In this document: in pieces, positions 60,044 through 64,000 of the stretch
Layout of the letters: each line of letters opens with the position of its first letter
How positions within the stretch are numbered: position 1 is the first letter of the stretch
NCBI GenBank assembly: GCA_035650275.1
Contig: DASRHY010000062.1
Coordinates: 1 to 64,000, forward strand
Origin: DASRHY01 sp035650275
Lineage (GTDB): Bacteria > Actinomycetota > Actinomycetes > Propionibacteriales > Kribbellaceae
Length of the DNA: 64,000 bases
Direction: 5' to 3'
Program-made: the position numbers and the translations under genes
The notes under the pieces: generated by a model
Seen by the model: the letters and a program-made list of their open reading frames with translations, nothing else
Told to the model about the DNA's origin: nothing
The model's database searches: none

Positions 60044-60469
60044 TCAGGCCGAGGTGCCCTCCAAGGGGCGGATACCGGTCGCCTCGGCGAAGGCCCACGT
60101 GTCGGTGTACTGCTGCCACCGGACGACCTTGCCGTCTCCGATGTCCCACACGTGTACCACCTGCACCGAGAGATCGCGTCCGGTGGGCTGCACCACAGCG
60201 GTGTAGCGGCCCTGCATGATCACCGAGTCCCCGCAGTCGTGCAGCCGCTGCACCTCGATCCGGAACGTGTCGCCGTACAGTTCAGGGATGCGCGCGAACA
60301 CCTGCGACACGACCTGCTCGGTCCCGATGATCGGCCCGCCCGGCCACAGCGTCACATGCTCGGCCTCGTTCCATTCCACCTTCGGGTCCATCGCGGCCAG
60401 CATCGACGGCACGTCACCCCGGGCGAAGGCGTCGTAGATCCCTCGCACGATCTCGACTCGCTCAGACAT
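60044..60469 (-). CDS. SnoaL/NTF2-like protein
   Basis: 141 residues of the SnoaL-like, ketosteroid-isomerase fold: VRGIYDAFARGDVPSMLAAM, DPKVEWNEAEHVTLWPGG, RLHDCGDSVIMQGRYTAV and VHVWDIGDGKVVRWQQYTDT. These proteins are small-molecule isomerases, hydrolases or binding proteins; the substrate cannot be deduced. ATG 60469 is directly preceded by GGGAGGAAGCG. Transcribed alone. Confidence 0.88.
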   Translation of the reverse strand: MSERVEIVRGIYDAFARGDVPSMLAAMDPKVEWNEAEHVTLWPGGPIIGTEQVVSQVFARIPELYGDTFRIEVQRLHDCGDSVIMQGRYTAVVQPTGRDLSVQVVHVWDIGDGKVVRWQQYTDTWAFAEATGIRPLEGTSA

Positions 60470-60562
60470 CGCTTCCTCCCCGGCCCACCACCCCAGCAGG
60501 CCCACGACATACGTCGCTGTTCTTCCGAGTGTCCGCCCGTCGCGCCGGAAGGTGAAGGGCTA

Positions 60563-61543
60563 CTACTCCCAGGGCGGACGGGCCGGGGCGGACTGCACCA
60601 CGGGCTGCAGGTCGGGGCGCAGCACCCGGTAGGCCATGATCAGGCCGGCGCCGACCAGCAGCAGGCCGAGGCCGCCGTACCCGTACGCGCTCGGCAGCCT
60701 GCCGGTGGTCGCGTCGTCGGAGCCGAAGCCGGTGCTGGCGATCATCAGCATCCAGATCAGGATGAAGACCGCTCCGACCGCGATCAGGCCGAGCCCGACG
60801 TACTCCGCGATCGCCGGCGAGCGACCCTGCCTGCGCCGCGCGAGCAGGTCGCGGATCCACAACGTCAGCGCCGCGCCGGTCAGGATAGCGACGGACAGCT
60901 GCCCGATGGTGTCGATCACGTCGGTCCGCAGCGGATGGTTCAGCTCGGAGCCGGGAGCCTGCGCGATCTCACGCAGCGCCGTCCGCTGGATCGACAGCGC
61001 CAAAAGGCCGTAGAACGCGGCCACGATGCCGGCGATCAGCGCGACCCTTGCGGCACGCGGGTTCGGGTCGACGGTACGGACCGGACCCGAGTGCGTGCCG
61101 ACCTGTCCGTACTCGTACGACGGCTGCCCGAGCTGTCCCGGGGTGTACTGACCCGGGGCGTACTGGTCGGCACCGTACTGGCTCGGTGTGTACTGGCTCG
61201 GTGCGAACTGCCCGTGGCCCGACTGGCCCGGCGGATAGCCGCCCGGGTGGTAACCACCCTGGCCGTACTGTCCTTGACCGAACTGCCCCTGGTCGTGCGG
61301 CGCGTACGGGCCCTGGCCGTACTGCCCCTGGCCGAACTGCCCGTACGGCGGTTGACCGTGTGGAGGCTGACCGTATGGGCCCTGCCCGGCGGGAGTGCCG
61401 TACGAGTTCTGCCGCTGCTTCGACGGGTCGCCGTAGCGCGGCTGGTCGCCGTACCGTTCGGCCGGCGGGATCTCGGGCGCATGCTCGGGCTGCTCCCGCG
61501 GCTCGTCGTCACCGCGTCCGTAGGTCGGGAAGTCCTGCGACAT
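60563..61543 (-). CDS. Membrane protein with Gly/Gln/Tyr/Pro repeat N-terminus
   Basis: 326 residues. Residues 1 to about 165 are low complexity, rich in YGQ/QYGQG/PYGQ units (for example GQFGQGQYGQGPYAP), probably disordered. Then four helices: ARVALIAGIVAAFYGLLALS, TIGQLSVAILTGAALTLWI, YVGLGLIAVGAVFILIWMLM and GGLGLLLVGAGLIMAYRV. The N-terminal tail is on the cytoplasmic side by charge. No function assigned. The repeat part resembles tails that drive protein condensation, but that is inference. Confidence 0.8.
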   Translation of the reverse strand: MSQDFPTYGRGDDEPREQPEHAPEIPPAERYGDQPRYGDPSKQRQNSYGTPAGQGPYGQPPHGQPPYGQFGQGQYGQGPYAPHDQGQFGQGQYGQGGYHPGGYPPGQSGHGQFAPSQYTPSQYGADQYAPGQYTPGQLGQPSYEYGQVGTHSGPVRTVDPNPRAARVALIAGIVAAFYGLLALSIQRTALREIAQAPGSELNHPLRTDVIDTIGQLSVAILTGAALTLWIRDLLARRRQGRSPAIAEYVGLGLIAVGAVFILIWMLMIASTGFGSDDATTGRLPSAYGYGGLGLLLVGAGLIMAYRVLRPDLQPVVQSAPARPPWE

Positions 61544-61588
61544 AGCGGCTCCTCGCGGTCTCGGTCGGCGGCGGACGGGTCGATCCTG

Positions 61589-62782
61589 CTACACGGTGCG
61601 GGTCCTCAGGAACTTCCCGAAGTGCGGCACCGTGAACGCGACGGTACCTCGCTCGGCGGAGTACACGAGACCCTTCTTGATCAAACCGTCACGTGCCGGC
61701 GACAGGCTCTGCGGCTTGCGCTTCAGCGTCGACGCGACATCGGCGGTGGGGACGGAGCCGTCGTCCGTCTGCACGCCCAGGTCCGCCATCGCCCGCATGT
61801 AGTCGCGCTCGGCCGGCGTCGCGCGCTCATACCGCGAGCCGAAGAACCCGACGGTCAGCTCGGCCGATGCCTCGGGCCCGGCGACCGCGACGTCCTTCAC
61901 AGTGATCGGGCTGGCCGGCGCGTGGTCCCAGGTCGCGTGCGCGAACGCCTGGACGAAGTACGGGTAGCCGTCGGTCTGCGCGTACAGCTCGTCCAGCGCC
62001 TCGTCCTCGAACGCGACGTCCTCGGTGGCGGCCGGCACGATCAGCGCCCGGTCGCAGGCGTCGCGGGCGAGCCGGTCCACCCGGATGTAGCGGAACAGCC
62101 GTTCGGAGTACGACTTGCTCGCGGACAGCACCGCCGGCAGGTGCGGCAGCCCGGCCCCGACCACGATCAGCGGCGCTCGCTGCTGGCTGATCTCATGGCA
62201 CGCGGCGCACAGCGCGGACAGCTCGTCGGCCGTCACGTCCTGCATCTCGTCGATGAACAGCCCGACCCCGACCGACAGGTCGTTGGCCAGGTCCGCGGCG
62301 TCCGCGAAAAGCTCGATCAGGTCCATCTCCAGGTCACCCGAGTCCGCGCGCCCCTTCGCCGCGACCACGTCCACCGGCGGATGCCAGCGCACGCCCTTGC
62401 GGTCCTGCTGCGGGGTGCGCAGCGCGAACGCCTTCAGCACGGCGAGGAACTGGTCGACGCGCTCGTCGTCGCGATGCCGGTGCCCGAGCTCGCGCATCGC
62501 CGAGTGCAGCGCCTGCGCGATCGGCAGCCGGATGCTCTGGTCCGGCCGTGCCTCGATCTTCCCGGTACCCCAGGCCCGCTTCATCGCCATGCTGCGCAGC
62601 GTGTTGAGCAGCACCGTCTTGCCGACGCCTCTCAGGCCGGACAGCACCAGGCTCCGCTCGGGACGACCGGCGGCGACGCGTTCGAGCACCACCTCGAACT
62701 GCCGGATCTCGGTGTCGCGACCGGCCAGCTCGGGCGGGCGCTGACCGGCGCCGGGAGCGTACGGGTTCCGGATCGGGTCCAT
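61589..62782 (-). CDS. Orc1/Cdc6-like AAA ATPase
   Basis: 397 residues. Starts MDPIRNPYAPGAGQRPPELAGRD and then Walker A LVLSGLRGVGKTVLL (residues about 44-58), Walker B GVGLFIDEMQDV (about 170), sensor 1 LIVVGAGLPHLP, arginine-type YSERLFRYIRVDRL, then a C-terminal winged helix VQTDDGSVPTADVASTLKRK and PHFGKFLRTRTV. This is the AAA_16/ORC-like ATPase type found in many actinobacteria, a possible DNA-binding switch. Start ATG 62782. Confidence 0.85.
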   Translation of the reverse strand: MDPIRNPYAPGAGQRPPELAGRDTEIRQFEVVLERVAAGRPERSLVLSGLRGVGKTVLLNTLRSMAMKRAWGTGKIEARPDQSIRLPIAQALHSAMRELGHRHRDDERVDQFLAVLKAFALRTPQQDRKGVRWHPPVDVVAAKGRADSGDLEMDLIELFADAADLANDLSVGVGLFIDEMQDVTADELSALCAACHEISQQRAPLIVVGAGLPHLPAVLSASKSYSERLFRYIRVDRLARDACDRALIVPAATEDVAFEDEALDELYAQTDGYPYFVQAFAHATWDHAPASPITVKDVAVAGPEASAELTVGFFGSRYERATPAERDYMRAMADLGVQTDDGSVPTADVASTLKRKPQSLSPARDGLIKKGLVYSAERGTVAFTVPHFGKFLRTRTV

Positions 62783-62855
62783 GATCGGACTCTATGCCGG
62801 TATCTAGGATTTCCCGTAGATTTCCCTATCGACCTCAATCGGCGTGTCGCGAATT

Positions 62856-63157
62856 CCGTTCATCGGGCCCTTGTGACCCGGCGTGTCGCCGCTCATCGGG
62901 CCCTTGTGACCACGGGACGCGTGCCGTCAGAGCCACGCGAAGTAGCTCCGGCCGAGCTTGTCCTACCCTCCGCTGTCGGCCACAGGTCCGCCGCCGAACG
63001 CGAATCGGGCACCGTCGTCCGCCGCGAACAGCCGTACATCCCACCCGATCCGCAAGTCATCCGGAGGCACAACGGATGCCAGTCCGCGGGCAGCGGCGCA
63101 TGGTCAGAAGGGCCCGATGAACGGCGACACGCCGCGTCACAAGGGCCCGATGAACGG
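62856..63157. repeat. Inverted repeat of 56-base arms with four iterons
   Basis: Left arm 62856-62911 and right arm 63102-63157 are inverted copies with 53 of 56 matches. Each arm has two direct copies of a core like TTCATCGGGCCCTTGTGAC, separated by a GCGTGTCGCCG spacer; part of a third spacer (GGCGTGTCGC) lies at 62841. The 190 bases between the arms have no supported gene. The right arm ends one base before the stop of the xylulokinase gene. It could be a non-autonomous element or a cluster of regulator sites. Confidence 0.75.
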
Positions 63158-63158
63158 A

Positions 63159-64000
63159 TCAGGACGGGTGGACGGTGGTGCGGAGGGTGCGGTAGGCGGT
63201 GCGGATCTCGGTGCCGAGGGAGGGGTCGGGCGTTTCGGGGATGGGGACGGCGGCAGAGGGCCAGACGGGTGGGGTGGCGGCGCCGGAGAGGGCCCAGGCG
63301 GCTTGGCGGGCGGCGCCGAGGGCGACGTACTCGGCGGGTGGGGGTACCGCGACGGGACAGCCGAAGACGACCGGGGCGACGGCGGCGACGGCGGCCGAGC
63401 GGGCGGCGCCGCCGATCAGCAGGACCCGGTCGACCGGTACGCCGACGGCGCGCAGGGCGTCGATGCCGTCGGCGAGTCCGCAGAGCATGCCTTCGACCGC
63501 GGCGCGGGCGAGGTTGGCCGGCGTGGCGTTGGTGCGGGTCAGGCCGCCGAGCGTGCCGGTGGCGTCGGGCAGGTCCGGGGTGCGTTCGCCGTCCAGGTAG
63601 GGGAGCAGTACGACGCCGCCGGCGCCGGGTGGTGCGGACAGGGCGAGCTGCTCCAGTCCGGGCAGGTCGACGCCGAGCATGGCGCCGGCGGTGGTCAGTA
63701 CCCGGGCAGCGTTCAGCGTGCAGACCAGCGGGAGCTGCCGGCCGGTCGCGTCCGCGAATCCGGCGACGAAGCCGCTGGCGTCCGCGGTGACCTCGTCGTG
63801 GCTGGCGAACACGGTGCCGCTGGTCCCGAGCGAGACCACCACGTCCCCGGGGGCGATCGAGAGTCCGAGGGCGGCCGCCATGTTGTCACCGGTGCCGGCG
63901 GCGACGACCAGGCCGTCGGTGGTCTCGCCGGCCACGTCGGCCGGGCCGAGCACGCGCGGCGTACCGAGTACCCGGCCGAAGGCCAGCTCCAGCAGGTCGT
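63159..64000 (-). CDS. xylB: Xylulokinase, C-terminal part (N-terminus beyond the window)
   Basis: About 280 codons visible; the frame is open to the right edge. FGGY C-terminal features: VVAAGTGDNMAAALGLSIAP, GDVVVSLGTSGTVFASHDEV, VVLLPYLDGERTPDLPDATG, VEGMLCGLADGIDALR and VLLIGGAARSAAVAAVAP, with the ATP-binding GGAARS. This fits xylulokinase (D-xylulose to xylulose-5-phosphate). The stop (63161-63159) directly adjoins the right arm of the inverted repeat. Any operon partners lie outside the window. Confidence 0.88.
   Translation of the reverse strand, partial: DLLELAFGRVLGTPRVLGPADVAGETTDGLVVAAGTGDNMAAALGLSIAPGDVVVSLGTSGTVFASHDEVTADASGFVAGFADATGRQLPLVCTLNAARVLTTAGAMLGVDLPGLEQLALSAPPGAGGVVLLPYLDGERTPDLPDATGTLGGLTRTNATPANLARAAVEGMLCGLADGIDALRAVGVPVDRVLLIGGAARSAAVAAVAPVVFGCPVAVPPPAEYVALGAARQAAWALSGAATPPVWPSAAVPIPETPDPSLGTEIRTAYRTLRTTVHPS

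Noticed and set aside
62835..63044. Small minus-strand ORF with repeated SQGPDER peptide
   Set aside because: The peptide repeat only reflects the DNA iterons, and similar text appears in a frame of the other strand; no ribosome site.
58427..63790. A 1787-codon open frame on the plus strand across several genes
   Set aside because: It is antisense to the permease, SnoaL, membrane-protein and ATPase genes, has no domain or ribosome site, and consists of the Arg/Pro/Gly/His-rich text that GC-rich shadow frames give.

Overview
The window is high-GC DNA from an actinobacterium. The evidence is GC-rich third codon positions, many GTG starts, 4-base ATGA/GTGA gene overlaps, a WhiB-family regulator, a bacterial proteasome activator (Bpa) ending in a GMYL tail, MptB-type mannosyltransferase, and serS and pheA in the same neighbourhood as in Mycobacterium. 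The mix of regulators and genes fits a soil member of the Propionibacteriales such as Kribbella; the genus is inference from gene content only. About 70 genes can be supported, plus one tRNA, one TPP riboswitch, three terminator-like hairpins and several repeat structures.

Layout. 1-12.5 kb is a patchwork of small regulator/target pairs: an ECF41-type sigma factor divergent from a DoxX-like gene, MarR genes divergent from a flavin oxidoreductase-hemerythrin fusion, from an aminopeptidase and from an NAD(P)-binding protein, an ECF42-type sigma factor between its probable targets, and a TetR gene facing a hydrolase. 12.6-16.2 kb holds two PAP2 phosphatases, a DUF1206 protein and a diacylglycerol-kinase-like protein. 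17.1-21.7 kb carries an AMP-ligase-like gene and a cstA-ybdD operon between tRNA-Ser(UGA) and a 22-base copy of that tRNA's 3' end. 21.8-32.5 kb has a drug exporter, a giant cyclase-ATPase, a cassette of a Gly/Asp-repeat protein, a JmjC oxygenase and a ferredoxin-like protein, and a CobC-like aminotransferase coupled to a nitrilase. 32.5-39.7 kb has mobA, a quinone reductase, a PadR-controlled ABC transporter, a MITE-like hairpin element, a CGNR regulator and bpa.

39.7-48.2 kb is the more conserved part: two HAD phosphatases, a WhiB-like protein with an added helix-turn-helix, serS, a SatD-like pair, a fused PAP2/lipid-kinase protein, a DUF4446 protein and pheA. 48.3-64 kb has larB-larC (nickel-pincer cofactor), two glycosyltransferase genes, arcA, a SEC-C protein, an anti-sigma-type kinase, a phosphodiesterase, a sigma factor-ogt operon, a TPP-riboswitch-controlled NCS1 permease, an AAA ATPase, a double inverted repeat with four iterons, and the 3' part of a xylulokinase gene running off the right edge.

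The best-supported new observations are promoter architectures. The ECF41 locus has two back-to-back promoters with the family's N16 spacing. The ECF42 locus has the same promoter copied in front of its DGPF-type partner and in front of a DUF998 gene. The most speculative but most interesting is the tetrapeptide-repeat protein next to a JmjC oxygenase and a Suc_Fer ferredoxin-like protein. Everything here was read by eye; no database search was run.
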